Positions 13,400 to 25,020 of a stretch of 64,000 nt of DNA are shown piece by piece. A program made the position numbers and the translations under genes. Within the stretch, counting starts at the first letter, position 1. Each line of letters opens with the position of its first letter. The notes beneath the pieces were generated by a model. The model ran no database searches. It had not been told where the DNA came from and was given only the letters and a program-made list of their open reading frames with translations. This stretch comes from Heliocidaris tuberculata. Lineage: Eukaryota; Echinodermata; Echinoidea; Camarodonta; Echinometridae. The stretch is taken from positions 743,172 to 807,171 of the forward strand of contig CM046833.1 of assembly GCA_025618425.1 (NCBI GenBank), given 5' to 3'.

Positions 13400-13977
13400 G
13401 GGGCCGTTCACAATTATCAACATTTTCACGAGCGTACAAACCGTACGCTGGGGGGGGGGGGGGGGAGGGGGTCAACACCCGGCGTACGCTTTCCAATTTA
13501 TAAAAATGTCGATCCATATTCTCGCGCCCATCCCGTCTGATCACGGCCTCTCGTCTCGCTGGAAACTTTCCCCGCTGACCGTTAGTTCGCGCACTCCATA
13601 TGTAAAAAAACATGTGCGCGTACGTACGTGGAAACAATGTCAAAGATGGAGAACAATAGGGACAATAGACCTACTGACCAGGAAAATCTAACAAAATTCC
13701 TCCTTAAGCGAGCGTGCATTGTTCACAAAAAACCCGTTAACAAATATATGAACTTCATAAATGCTTTTGTGTTTGTGAATGAGCACCGTAAACGAGCAGA
13801 TGCCGTGTTGGAAGGTCAAAAGTCGTTCGTACGGCGTTCGTAAGGACCTTTGTGACCGTAGCTTTATAATGTGGGAAAAAAATCAACATTTTTCTTCGTA
13901 CACTTTTGGGGGGGGGGGGTCTTGAAAAGTGTATGGTTTGTACACTTGTGAAAATGTTGATAATTGTGAATGACCCC
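13400..13977. mobile_element. 578 bp Harbinger-like element with TTA target duplication
   Basis: Inverted ends of ~60 bp begin GGGGCCGTTCACAATTATCA on the left and GGGGTCATTCACAATTATCA on the right. They are flanked by TTA at 13397-13399 and 13978-13980. A 3 bp TWA duplication with G-rich ends is typical of PIF/Harbinger (family knowledge). Poly-G tracts lie just inside each end. An internal frame (13628-13843, 71 aa, ending GQKSFVRRS) is a candidate remnant of a larger protein but is not recognised. Confidence 0.7.
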
Positions 13978-15580
13978 TTACACTTATAAATTTGCTGCTT
14001 CGATATGACCTCTGTTCAAAAGAAGTTATTTGGGCTGTGTCCATCGTGTTTGATTGACAGAAGCCAAATGAGGGGGAAGGAGGGACCGATATGCTAACCC
14101 TAACCCAATCTCAAATTTGTGATCCCCGTAAACAATACTTAAATATCTTTCTCGGGATGTTCGTGAATTCGTCCCGTAAGTCTTCAGTTTGGGAGTCATA
14201 GCTGGAGTGGCAGGTAAATTCCCGACCTCCAACATAAAAGGTCCCAACTCTTGAAAAAATTACGAAAAAGGGTGTCAATTTATTTCAACGGGGTGTGGTG
14301 TCACCTCCACTACTCATTATTTCTCTTTTGGAAAAAAAAAAATAGAATCATAATCGGAAAAATCGTACACTGTAGCAATTTTTCTTTCTTCAAGAAATTT
14401 GCAATAGCTTCAAATGGCACAAATTGCTGTTGTTTTTTTTTTCTAAACCTTGACGTTTCCATTTCTTTTCTGTAAATTCCGAAAAAGGAGATTTTTTTTC
14501 GGAATTACGACCCCCCCTTTTTTTTTTTCATTTTCGGAATCATGAACCCCATTTCATTTTCAGAACTACAAACCTTCATAATTATGAGCCTTTTTTTTAT
14601 TTTCGGGATTATGAAACTTTGGAATTATGAATCCTTTTTTATTTTTGGAATTACGAGCCTTCGGAATTATGAACCTCAGAAATAGACACCCTATTTCATT
14701 TTCGGAATTATAAACCTTCGGATAAACGAACCTTTGAATTTTAATTCAGAGCCTGACGACGATCCAATTTCCCCACACCGCCTCTCGGCATCTTTAGAAA
14801 GAGGAGATCTGTGTTTTTAGGTTCTCCTACTCATTTTGGTGTAACTAACACAATCTCCCGATAATTGTTTTGATACGCTTTGTATAAAAGAAAAAAAAAA
14901 GGTAAGCAATTCAATTACATGTCCTTCCCAAATATTACCATCAATGCGAATGTATCAAATCTTCGTCGTATTTACGAACTGAGGAATCCGTGCGCGCTGC
15001 GTAGAAACGTGAATTGGCCGGAAACGCATTTATAGATTTAGGAGTACCAAATTCCGATAGCGGAATTTGCTTTCGTTGTATAATTGCATGTATCGATATA
15101 TACATTAAAAAAAAAAAAGCTTATGACTTTAATTTTGAAATGGTGTATATTATCATGTATATTAATACGGAATAAGGAAGCACTGGCCATTCAAACACGA
15201 TTTGACGTTCGTAAAACCGTTTTCTCCAAAGCGCGTATTTGCGCGCGTGCACGGATTCGTCAGTTCGTAAAAACGACGAAATGATAATCAATGTAATATA
15301 TGTACATGTCAAGAGACGACAAAGTACGTGTCATTTGAAATGCAAAATAGTCAAGATTTTAAGGAAAATTATGAAAGAGTGATTTTTATACACTTCAAAC
15401 GCAAGTTGAAATTAATGATATGATTACGATATTTAAAAAAAATATAAGTATAGCATACTAAAACAACAAGATTAATGTTATAAGTTCTGCACATTTTTTT
15501 TTTGATATATAAGAAACACGTTAAGATTTTGTGGGGGAAACAAGGGATGACATAACTCCTAAAAGTGTATGGCTAGACTT
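13978..15580. other. Gene-free; degenerate short tandem repeats at 14490-14740
   Basis: From about 14490 to 14740 a motif like TTTTCGGAATTATGAACC recurs with variable spacing, an imperfect minisatellite. The rest is AT-rich with A and T runs. A CTAACCCTAACCCAA stretch at 14094 is a two-copy telomere-like motif, too short to mean much. Confidence 0.55.
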
Positions 15581-15587
15581 TCAGCTT

Positions 15588-15597
15588 TATATATACA

Positions 15598-15643
<46 letters not shown>

Positions 15644-15714
15644 TATATGTGTGTGTGTGTGTGTGCGTGCGTATGGGTGCGTGTGTGTTTGTGTGTGTGT
15701 TTGGGTGTGTGTGT
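15588..15714. repeat. TA then TG microsatellite
   Basis: TA repeats to about 15648, then GT-rich repeat with interruptions. Frames of alternating Tyr-Ile or Cys-Val here are artefacts. Confidence 0.95.
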
Positions 15715-15784
15715 AATGATTGTCTTGCGTCGGTTGATGAGAACTACACAAAAGTCTGTAATAAATGAAACAACCGTTTAGAGA

Positions 15785-16498
15785 TGAAAGAAATCAAATT
15801 GTCGCTCATAGGGTTTCATCGGGAATAAAGACTTTATTTCAAAAAAATCCAGCAGCAAGGGTATATGCGCTAAAGGATAAGCGCAACAAAGCAAAAGTGC
15901 AAAAGGAGGGAGAAGAGAGAGAGAAAAAAAAAAGAGAGAGCGCTAGAGAGAAGAGAGAAAGAGCTAGATGTAATAGAGAGAGAAAGAGAGAGAGAGCTAG
16001 AGTGAAGAAAGAGAGAGAGAGAAAGAGAGAAAAAAAGGAAAATGAGAAACAGAAAAGGAAAATAAGAAGAAGAGAAGAGTCAAAGAAAAAAGGTGCAGAA
16101 AAAACAGAATAAAAGCAAGGAAAGAAAAGAAGATAGGGAAAAAAAAAGAAAAAAAGAAAGAAAAGGGAGAAAATCACACGGTAGGAAAAGAGTAAAAAGA
16201 TACATTCATCCTCCCAGGTTGGAGAGAGCCGAGATAGTGGACATGGTGGATGAGGCGTTCTTCTCTTTCTTTCCTGGCCTCATCTGATTTGAAGTCATTC
16301 ACGAGGACGCTAACTTCAAAATGTCCGATACTGTGGTCAGGCTGGTTTATACGAAAGCCCATTGCTGCCACATGAAAAGAAAGAAAAAAATCTGTCAAAA
16401 AAAAAAAAAAAAAAAAAAAATCCGGGGTAAAAAAAAAAAAAAAAAAAAGTCTGTTTCTAAAAATAGTAACAAAAAAAAAAAAAAAAAAAAAAATCAGG

Positions 16499-16531
<33 letters not shown>

Positions 16532-16540
16532 CTGCATTCT
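15785..16540 (+). repeat. Dispersed repeat, copy 1, with purine and poly-A tracts
   Basis: Shares, in inverted orientation, several blocks with 23515-23825: CTTTATTT, CCAGCAGCAAGG, GCGCTAAAGGATAAGCGCAA, AAAAGTGCAAA, a GAGA tract, then AGCCCATTGCTGCCACATGA and a long A run with ATCTG. It starts with a degenerate form of the hammerhead-like motif on the minus strand. Its apparent 115-residue basic frame comes from the GAGA tract. Confidence 0.7.
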
Positions 16541-18204
16541 TGCAATGCATATTATAAGTTATCAAACACCGCGTATACGGCCATGAAAAGTGCAGTGCAA
16601 TGCTGCTGCCCTGGCCGTACTCTACTAGTTCTACATTTGTGTCGTGGAACACTGAAAGCCAAAGGTTTATCTATCCATGGAGGGGCAATAAAGGTAAGTA
16701 AAAATACGAACATTCAACAATTATTTGTGTGGAGTATGATAATTTGTGATTGGTAAAAGCTATTTTACATAGATCTACGCCATAATCAGCTTAGCTCAGG
16801 GGAGCAGGCTCGGCTCAGTCGAGCGGCTACGACGCAACGGGCGCGCGGGCTCGCCTGGCTGAGCTCGAGATCGGTGCGCCGCAACTACATTGTAGTCCGG
16901 GAGCTCGAGCCATTTATAGGGATTAGCTGGAAAGGAAACCAATTTTCACCTAGGGCCTGCAAGCATGGGCATTAGCCCCATGCCAGTTGTCCGTATGAAA
17001 TCCTTGTGTGTGTACATTAGAGGCTCTGTGCTATTTACTGTCTTGCATCACTATTAATATGAAAAGAGGACGGTCCTGCCTGGCCTGTGGCTGTGACTGC
17101 GAGTGAGTGTCAGTGAGTCAGTCTGGCTGTGCGGATTCTTACTTTACTTTGAAAAAAATTTCCACACATAAAAACCGATAATTAAAATAAATGAAAACAA
17201 CCTTCTCTAATCATTCCCATCTCTATGTCACACAGATTGTATTTCACATTTACACATATAAAAACCTAGAATTAAATGAAAATAACCTCAAATTCCTGCC
17301 TAATTGAATTTGAAATGACGACAGAAAGCATTAAGTCAATAATGAATAAGTGCAAGATAGGCATACATAATGCCACATGGGCCAGCACTTTTATCATTGT
17401 ACATTTCTGTGGTGTGTAATTTCAATTACGCTCTCATCACCATTTGTGACAGAGAATTCGCACACACGGGTAGATCCGCTACTCTACAATGTAGTTGAAT
17501 TGAAAGTGCAATAATTTATGAGGCATGTCTGTATATTGGCTGCAGAGGGCGCTACTCATGTTTATTATTTCCCATGACTTATTGTCTTGGCAGGGCGTAT
17601 GTACTACTTGAAATTTATTTTTAAAATATGCTGTTTTCATGTTTTAGATGAATCATTTAGTTCAGTGTTGCACACCAAAAGTTGTGTAAACTTGTTAACA
17701 GTTCTTTAGTTAAAAATGGGATTCTAATTTTTCAAAAACTGACCAGTCCAACATAGTCATAGTGTTATCTGGGTTATCGTTAAGGAATGATGTCTGCAAG
17801 TGGGGCCCTAAGCATATGCTATGGGTCAATTTTCCATATGTGTCCCCCCCCCCCCCCCTGTACTGTAGCCAAATGGGAATAGAAATTGTAAACTTTTTAA
17901 AAGTATATGGATCAACTGTTACCATACTATGATGGAATCATCCTATTTGAGGAAGGGATACTTTCTTCCTCGGTGCATCAGGGGCTTTTATGAAGGCGGG
18001 TGCGCGCTCAAGTGAGCGCTCTTGTTCATTTAATGAACTGTAAGGTCAATAAATGAATACTTTTCACCTGTAGTATTTTTTTTATTGAGCAAATAAGATT
18101 TGATTGGTTATATGATGGGATGTTTCCAGTTCCTAGGCTTATCTTTCAGAATTTTTTCATCAAAGTGCATTTTGACTTATTATTTAATATTCTTTTATTT
18201 CCAG
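16540..18204. other. Region upstream of the integrase-like gene; no coding seen
   Basis: Contains a GC-rich patch at 16790-16910 (GAGCTCGAG, GCTCGGCTCAG), a possible 5' untranslated exon and splice acceptor, and otherwise AT-rich sequence. A C run lies at 17845. No further exon with coding bias was recognised. Confidence 0.45.
16560..16691 (+). other. Possible 5' untranslated exon of the integrase-like gene
   Basis: A G at 16691 followed by GTAAGTAAAA is a good donor. The first plausible acceptor downstream on this strand is TTATTTCCAG at 18195-18204, which opens the exon holding the ATG at 18291. The segment itself has no long frame. Only the splice-site quality supports it. Confidence 0.22.
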
Positions 18205-18290
18205 GTACATAGAATAAAGGCCTACAAAGAAGTAATCTGCCAGTGGAGATGGCATCACTTTAAGTTTTTCACCTGGACCAGCCTTAAAGG

Positions 18291-18452
18291 ATGCCTCCTG
18301 ATAGATCTGACAGACTTATCCGTAGGTACTTTCATTTAGGATTGAATTATGATGAAATACTTGCTACACTAACAACAAGTCAGAACATTGTAATCAGCAA
18401 ACGTACTCTTCATCGCAAGCTTCGTACTTTAGGTCTCATTCAGACATTCTAG
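18291..18452 (+). pseudogene. Frameshifted N-terminal helix-turn-helix segment of the integrase-like gene
   Basis: A 53-codon frame starts MPPDRSDRLIRRYFHLGL, continues with a likely helix-turn-helix ending RTLHRKLRTLGL, and stops at TAG. In the other frame HSDILDIACFIQDELH begins at 18437 and flows into the integrase core. An indel of a few bases near 18435 explains both. A translation start further inside (M at 18497) would skip this part. Confidence 0.55.
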
Positions 18453-20014
18453 ACATTGCATGCTTCATACAAGATGAGTTACACACTTCAGGACAGTTGA
18501 AAGGATATAGGTGGCTGCATTTAAGGTGTAGACAACATGGCCTTTGTACTGACAAAGAAACCGTGAGAATTCTTTTAGGCTTGTTAGACCCAGATGGGGT
18601 TCAACAGAGAGCTAGAAGAAGACTTCAAAGACGCATTTATCATGTACCAGGGCCTAATTTCCAATGGCATGTTGACTCATATGATAAGTTAAAACGGTAT
18701 GGTATATGTATCAATGGTTGCATAGATGGTTTTTCTCGTAGTGTACTCTGGCTAGAAGCATATACAACGAGCAGCAACCCTAGTGTGGTAGCAGGATATT
18801 TCATGGAAACTGTTCAGTCTAGAAATGGTGTGCCAAGAGTCACAAGATCTGATATGGGAACAGAAAACGCCTTCATGAAACAAATGCAACAATTCCTACG
18901 TAGAAATGATGAAGATGAACTGGCTGGAGGAAGAAGTTTCTTGGAGGGCACAAGCCAGCATAATCAAAGAATTGAATGTTGGTGGAGCATACTAAGAAAA
19001 TGTTGCACGCAGTATTGGATGGACCTATTTGGATGCATGAAACATGATGGACTCTTTACTGGTGACCATTTGGACATATCTTTGGTGCAGTTCTGTTTCA
19101 TGAATCTCATTCAGGTAAATATTGAAAGTAATTATTTCTAGTTTGTGTAAGCTACAAGGTATCCATTCAAATTTTGTGAACAAAAGAATGATATTGGTTT
19201 TTATTTTCCAAAGGTCTCTTTACTTATTGAAAGATCTAATTAATGAAAATGATATTGAATGAAGATAATGATGACACTTTTCAAAAGAAATCTACATGCC
19301 AATACGAGTCATTCGGCAACATAAGTATGTCATAAATTTTTAGCTCACCTAGCCAAATGCTCAAACTTGTGAGTTATTGTGATCGCCTTAACATTTTCAT
19401 TGGAACCAAACTTGGCTGGAATCATTAGTTGTAGGGGATGCAAAGTTGCTAAAATGGTACCTATGGCCCTCAACTGTGTGTGCATGTGTGTGTATGTGTG
19501 TGTGTGGGGGGGGGGGGGGAGGGGGGGGGGAGGGGGGTAATGGTAAAAAATTCCCTATTTTCAAAGATCTTCTCTAGATCCAGAACTGCTTTGGTCACGT
19601 TGTGGTACGTGTAGATCCATTTAGGGTTGAAGAGTTGTATTTATGTAATGTTTTAATTTCTTTCTCTTTTGTATCTTCCAGGAAGATCTTGATGCTGTAG
19701 TAAAGGAATGGAACTACCATCATTTGACACCATCAAGGAATCAGAATGGTCCATTTGGTCGACCATCAGTAATGTACACGATTCCCGAGATATATGGTGC
19801 TCGGGAGTTTCTTGTACCTGTGCCGGCAGATGAGATTGAAGTGTGTAATACTGAATGCACTTTCAAAGGACCATACCCATGTGACATAACTGTATTTGAT
19901 TTGTGTTCACTGCTGATGGAAGAACATCAGTTACATGTACCAACAAATGGTGAAGAGGGACTGCAATTATACACCCATCTGAGAAGATTAATTGTAAATG
20001 AAATAGACCTTTAA
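18291..20014 (+). CDS. DDE integrase-like protein, two coding exons, 5' part frameshifted
   Basis: Exon A runs 18291-19114 and ends CTC ATT CAG before GTAAAT. Exon B, after CTTCCAG, is 19682-20014 and ends TAA; the junction is phase 0. An ATG at 18291 opens a helix-turn-helix-like segment (LIRRYFHLGLNYDEI; KRTLHRKLRTLGL) that meets TAG at 18450 after a frame change near 18437. From there the main frame is open for 226 codons (18437-19114), then 110 more. An integrase/RNase H-like core is visible: HVDSYDKL, SDMGTENAF and NQRIECWW give a D, D, E triad with 40 residues between the last two. No zinc finger, reverse transcriptase or long terminal repeats were seen. It resembles a stand-alone eukaryotic integrase-core family with an N-terminal helix-turn-helix (family knowledge). 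It may be a transposon transposase or a domesticated gene. The frameshift suggests decay, unless it is a sequencing error. Confidence 0.75.
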
Positions 20015-20513
20015 AGGGGAAGTTCACCCTGAAGATTACTTGAGTTTAAAAAATGCAGAAAAAATAAAGAAAACATATTGGCGAAGGTTTGATGAAAATC
20101 GGTCAAATAATAAAAGAGTTATGAGTATTTAAAGTTTTGGATTTGTGACGTCACATGCGAGCAGCTGCCCATTGGTCATGAAATAAATATTCCATATATT
20201 CGCATTTTTTTTAACGTTCCACGATAAATTAATATTGTTTCTTTTCAGAATCTAGTATTGAATAACATTTCTGACAATATATCAAATGCACAGACGAAAA
20301 TATTTTAAATTTTCTGAGAAAACTGTATTTTATGGAATATTTATCACATTACATAATGGAGGAGCTGCTCGCATGTGACGTCACAAAATCAAAACTTCAA
20401 AAGTCCATAACTCCGTTATTCTTTAACGGATTTTGTCCAAACTTTCGCCAATATTTTTCTTTATTTTTTCTGCATTTTTTAAACTCAAGTAATCTTCGGG
20501 GTGAAATTCCCCT
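20015..20513. mobile_element. 499 bp TTAA-flanked MITE at the integrase stop codon
   Basis: Inverted arms of ~150 bp run from AGGGGAAGTTCACCCTGAAG inward through CTTGAGTTTAAAAAATGCAG to TGTGACGTCACATGCGAGCAG. TTAA flanks both sides (20011-20014, 20514-20517). The left TTAA contains the TAA stop codon of the integrase-like frame. TTAA duplications with AGGG ends occur in Kolobok- and piggyBac-type families; the family here is not settled. Its arms share wording with the MITE at 41620-42205. Confidence 0.85.
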
Positions 20514-20517
20514 TTAA

Positions 20518-22103
20518 TCAATGGTTGACTGAATTTAATATTTGCTGAATTGTTTGGTAAGGTTATTCCAGAAACACTAAGGCAGAGCTCACTGTACACA
20601 GATTTGACTAGAAATAGGGGTTTAATATTCTTTTTACAGAAGTTGCAGGCTCTGATCAATTTAAGCCCCTTTCAGATTTCTGCCGTGGATCGCGCAATGT
20701 GTGCAAAAGTTTGCACCTAGATTAGAATTTTATGTAAACACTAAGACAATATCATTAGACTTTCCCCGAAATAGTAATTTTTCGAACTTTTACCAAGAAA
20801 ATCACTTAAGGTTTAACTTGATTTCAATAGGAAGACTAAAGATTTTCATGCACTGAAAGAAATTGTGAATATCACATGCAGAATACCAAATTTATGACAT
20901 TTTAAACTTTTCACATTTTTTCACGAAGTATTTCTTGAAAAGTCTATATAAATATGCTATTGTGGACAAATGTGCCCCAAGGTTGAGTAGATTCACCAGA
21001 GTGGAAAAAAAAATGAGGGCTTGTTTTTGAAAAATATAAAAATAAAAACTTGCCACAACTCTCTAAAAATTGGATATAAGTGAGAGAGAGCCCAGAACTT
21101 ATGAATAAATCAGAAACTGAAAAGTTTTTGAAATGATAGCAATAGAGGAGATAGATTGAAAATGGGGCAAGCCCGTCCTGCTCTCCCCTACTTGAGCCAG
21201 TGTTTAATTAGCTGATGTCACGTAGGAAAGTTTTGTTCACATGTATCATGTATCTTGAGCAGTCATGAAACAGATGTATCCTGCAAGAAAAGTGGAATGT
21301 AGGGGGGGGGGGGGGGGTTCATGTTCAAAATAAATTGAGAGCATATTACCTACATGTACATGTATGATATCAAGCACTATTTCACCAGTTGCAATGCTAC
21401 TCAAACAGACATAATCTCTTTATATTTGTCCAACTTTGCTCAAACTTTCACTTATTTGTTGCTCTGATTTCATTAGTTTCAGTAAATAACACCATGCGTT
21501 TTATACCACCCTCCCCACCTCAACCAACTGCTTACAAAATTTCAGGGTGAAAAATGGCATGCTCTTGACATTTTTGAACCTACAGCTAAGTTGCATAATA
21601 GTCTTTCAGAATGTTGGAATGAGGAAACATGATCATGGGGTCAGAGGAGGGCTGGGAAAAAGGGAAAGGGGAGGAGGGGATGAAGGTGGGGGAAGAGGAG
21701 GGTGAATAAAGAATAATTAAATAAATAATTAAATAATTAAATGGGTTCATTTCTCATGGATGTGTAAACCACTGTTTTAAACTGAGAATCACACGAGATT
21801 TTTTTTTTCAAGTGTTAAAACAAGGGGTAAATGTGTACCTTTTCTCTTGATAACACACTGTTATGTAAATATATGCTAATTACGGTAGCATGAAAAACTT
21901 CACTTATGCAAAAGAAGTGTCTGTTCATGTCTATGATCTCTAAGACTAAAATAATAAAAACTTGAAAGAGAAAAAAAATCACAAATTTGCACCATTTTCC
22001 AAATATTAGCCTTGAAAAACCTTAAGTTGCATTTTTTTTTTGGGGGGGGGGGTTGATATTTTTTGCTATAAATTAACTTGAACATACATGTACAACACAC
22101 TGT

Positions 22104-22139
<36 letters not shown>

Positions 22140-23250
22140 TCATACACACAGCTGAATCTAGTCACTTATTCACAACGCCCACCAACAATCACAGTGACCA
22201 ACCCCACTCATGCACACATGCACACAAAGACTAGTTTTAAAATGTCTGTAATTTCATTGTATAATGCCCTCATCAGTACTTCTGATTGGTCATTTAGTGT
22301 AACAGTGTACAATTTCTCTAGTAAATTTAGTTAGCGGCAAAATCGAGTAAATTTTTATGTAAATATAACATACAGATATTTGAATTGCCCACAACATTGG
22401 ATATGAAAGATACGTCTTGGATATATGGAATTATGATATGATTATATGTATGATTTATTAACTAATATTATAAAATATAACATTTTGCCATAAACGATTT
22501 GATCTCGAAGTATCAAATAATCCTTGGACATGCATTTTTCTTATCTGTAAATTTCTCTCTTATCGGCAAGGAATTAGGATAATTATATAATTTTATACAT
22601 GTATTTTCAGTGACAATGATTTCCACAAACATCTTGTTGTAAATTGTCTTTTGTTTGTTGTTTGTTATGTACTTGATAATGTTATGTTGTAGTTGCACCA
22701 TAAAGCCTTGTACCGTTCTGCACTGCAGACAGTATCCTCGGGATTAATTGTTGGATCATGTTTGTGTATGTTCTGTTTGATCAATAAAGTATGATTTACC
22801 AAAAAAGGCAGTACTTGTCATAACAAGAGTTCACTGCATATACACAAAACCTTCAATAATTATGTTTTAGAACTGCGTCGAGGAGCAAACATCAGACATC
22901 ATGAAAAATTCAGAGCTGCTGCTAAACTGGTTTTTCATGTATTTATTGAAATAAAACCTTTTTTTACCATCTCATCATTGCTGGTCATTTTTGTTATGCT
23001 TTTTGTACATGTACATATCATCTGGCAAGGAATGAAACAACTTCCAAAAGAAATACTCTAAACATATACAGGTGATTGTTTATGGTTAATCAATAGTGTC
23101 ATTTCGGCTTGTATGAGAACACTTACGTCAATCCGTGCATAGCCCATCCTCTGGCTAACTAAATAATCTGCTCACAAAATGAAATATTGTTTTTGATAGA
23201 TTATAACCTTTAATAATCTGAAAAATATGACTTAGATTTATTTACTCCTC
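20518..23250. other. No recognised gene; simple repeats
   Basis: AT-rich sequence with G runs at 21302 and 22048, a CA microsatellite at 22104-22138 and a candidate AATAAA at 22783. Short frames show no domain or splice support. Confidence 0.5.
22783..22788 (+). terminator. Candidate AATAAA polyadenylation signal
   Basis: AATAAA followed by GTATGATTTACC and an A run lies in otherwise featureless sequence 2.8 kb downstream of the integrase-like stop codon. It could end that transcript or an unrelated retroposed sequence. Confidence 0.2.
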
Positions 23251-23514
23251 TCTCCAATGTTACCATATCTATTTTGTCTTGGGAGGTATGCATACGTTTT
23301 TTTCAATTATTGGTGGATGCCTCAAAGGGTTCAAGGCCAGTTACCCTCTGATGAATACCCCCCCCCCCCCCCCTTGGGCATCGACCCAAGTGGGCAATAC
23401 CCTCCTTGGCATTTACCCATTAGGATGGTTACCCTCGAGAACATTTGCCCCATATGTCTACACAACGAGCCGGTATGGTATGGTGGTGTGGCTATGGCCG
23501 TGCGTGGCGCATGG

Positions 23515-23825
23515 CATGCATGCTGCTTTTTTTTTTTTTTTTTTTTTTTTTTACAGATTTTTTTTTTCATGTGGCAGCAATGGGCTATCGTAGGTTTAAG
23601 TGCTGTGCAACAGGACTTCTGTTTATTATTCTCCCTTTCTGTCTCTCTTCTTTTTGTTTTTTTCTCTCTCTCTCTCTTCTCCCTCCTTTGCACTTTTGTT
23701 TTGCTGCGCTTTGTTGCGCTTATCCTTTAGCGCATAGCGCCTTGCTGCTGGATGCGTTTTAAATAAAGTCACCATTCCTGATGAAGCCCTATGTGCGAAA
23801 ATTTGGTCATTTCACCTCTAAACGG
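23515..23825 (-). repeat. Dispersed repeat, copy 2
   Basis: Reverse-complement counterpart of parts of 15785-16540. It ends at CCTGATGAAGCCCTATGTGC (23776 on), one of the hammerhead-like motifs. The poly-T and CT tracts produce false frames on both strands. Confidence 0.7.
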
Positions 23826-23856
23826 TTATTTCATTTATTGTTGAGTCATATATTAT

Positions 23857-24018
23857 ACAAATATTCAATGTTTATGAGTGCGATGGTTCCGAATATTACA
23901 TGAGCGTGCAAGTTGAACCGTTCTATTCAACGGCGCGAAGCGGAGTTGAATTGAACGGTTCAACTTGCACCGAATGTAATATTCGAACCGTCGCACGAAT
24001 GAAAACATTGAATATTTG
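23857..24018. repeat. Long hairpin, tandem copy 1
   Basis: Left arm 23857-23931 pairs with right arm ~23943-24018. The arms include CGAATATTACAT and GTGCAAGTTGAACCGTTC. The loop region is rich in GC. Confidence 0.75.
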
Positions 24019-24857
24019 TTTTATACAACACACGATATACGATAGAAACAGGACTAAATGGACTAAATGAAACCGAGATAGGCCTAGGTCTGGACGAGGT
24101 CTTATTTTGCTTACACGGTTCAACTTGCACCGAATGTAATATTCGAACCGACCGCACGAATGAAAAAATTGAATATTTGTTACAACACACGATATACGAT
24201 AGGAATATTAGACTAAATCAATGGACTAATGAAACCAAGATAGATCTAACGTTAGGCCTACATGAAGGTCTGGACGAGGTCTTATTTTGCTTACCTTTCG
24301 TACGTCAATAGAAGGCTTTCCCGGTGTTCCAATATTATAAGGTCTACATGTAAGTTAGTTCCACATTGCAAATTCCAGATGGAAATCCATTAATATCTTA
24401 GTCACTAGTCACGAATCAGAAACTTCAAGTTTGTGTAAAAGTTAACTGTTCAAAACTTAGTAATATTCCGAAATTTGTAAAAACTCTTGCAACAATAAAA
24501 TAGTCCAGGAAAGAGTTCAGATGATACCACGTTAAACTTTGCAAAACACTTAACAGCTGAACGTATTTACATTGTAAAAATACTGTGCGAACATGCAGTG
24601 ATGCGCATGTGTATAGTTATGCGCTGGCAGCGCAAAGGGTACGTACGCGCATGCAGTTAAGTACGTGCCCTGGTACGTGCAGTACGCAAGTTCAGTGTGT
24701 CCTGGGTTCTATTGCACGGTTGGTTTTGAGCGTGCAATAGATGCACTATTGCACGGCTGGTTTTGTGTCAGCGTGCAACAGCTGTTTCTTCTGAATATCA
24801 TGTGACCCACATTCATCCAATCAGGTGTCAAGGATCTACGTATGTGTTGTATAATAT

Positions 24858-25020
24858 ACAAATATTCAATGTTTATGAGTGCGATGGTTCCGAATATTAC
24901 ATGAGCGTGCAAGTTGAACCGTTCTATTCAACGACGCGAAGCGGAGTTGAATTGAACGGTTCAACTTGCACCGAATGTAATATTCGAACCGTCGCACGAA
25001 TGAAAACATTGAATATTTGT
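24858..25020. repeat. Long hairpin, tandem copy 2
   Basis: Same hairpin as in copy 1, with small differences in the loop (GACGCGAAGCG). Confidence 0.75.

Noticed and set aside
14094..14106. Second telomere-like CCCTAA motif
   Set aside because: Two units only, in ordinary sequence.
15839..16557. Basic, Lys/Arg/Glu-rich frame of ~115 residues and poly-Lys frames
   Set aside because: Encoded by GAGA and poly-A tracts within a dispersed repeat.
23257..23762. Frames of 105-157 residues on both strands
   Set aside because: They cross C, T and CT homopolymers in a dispersed repeat.
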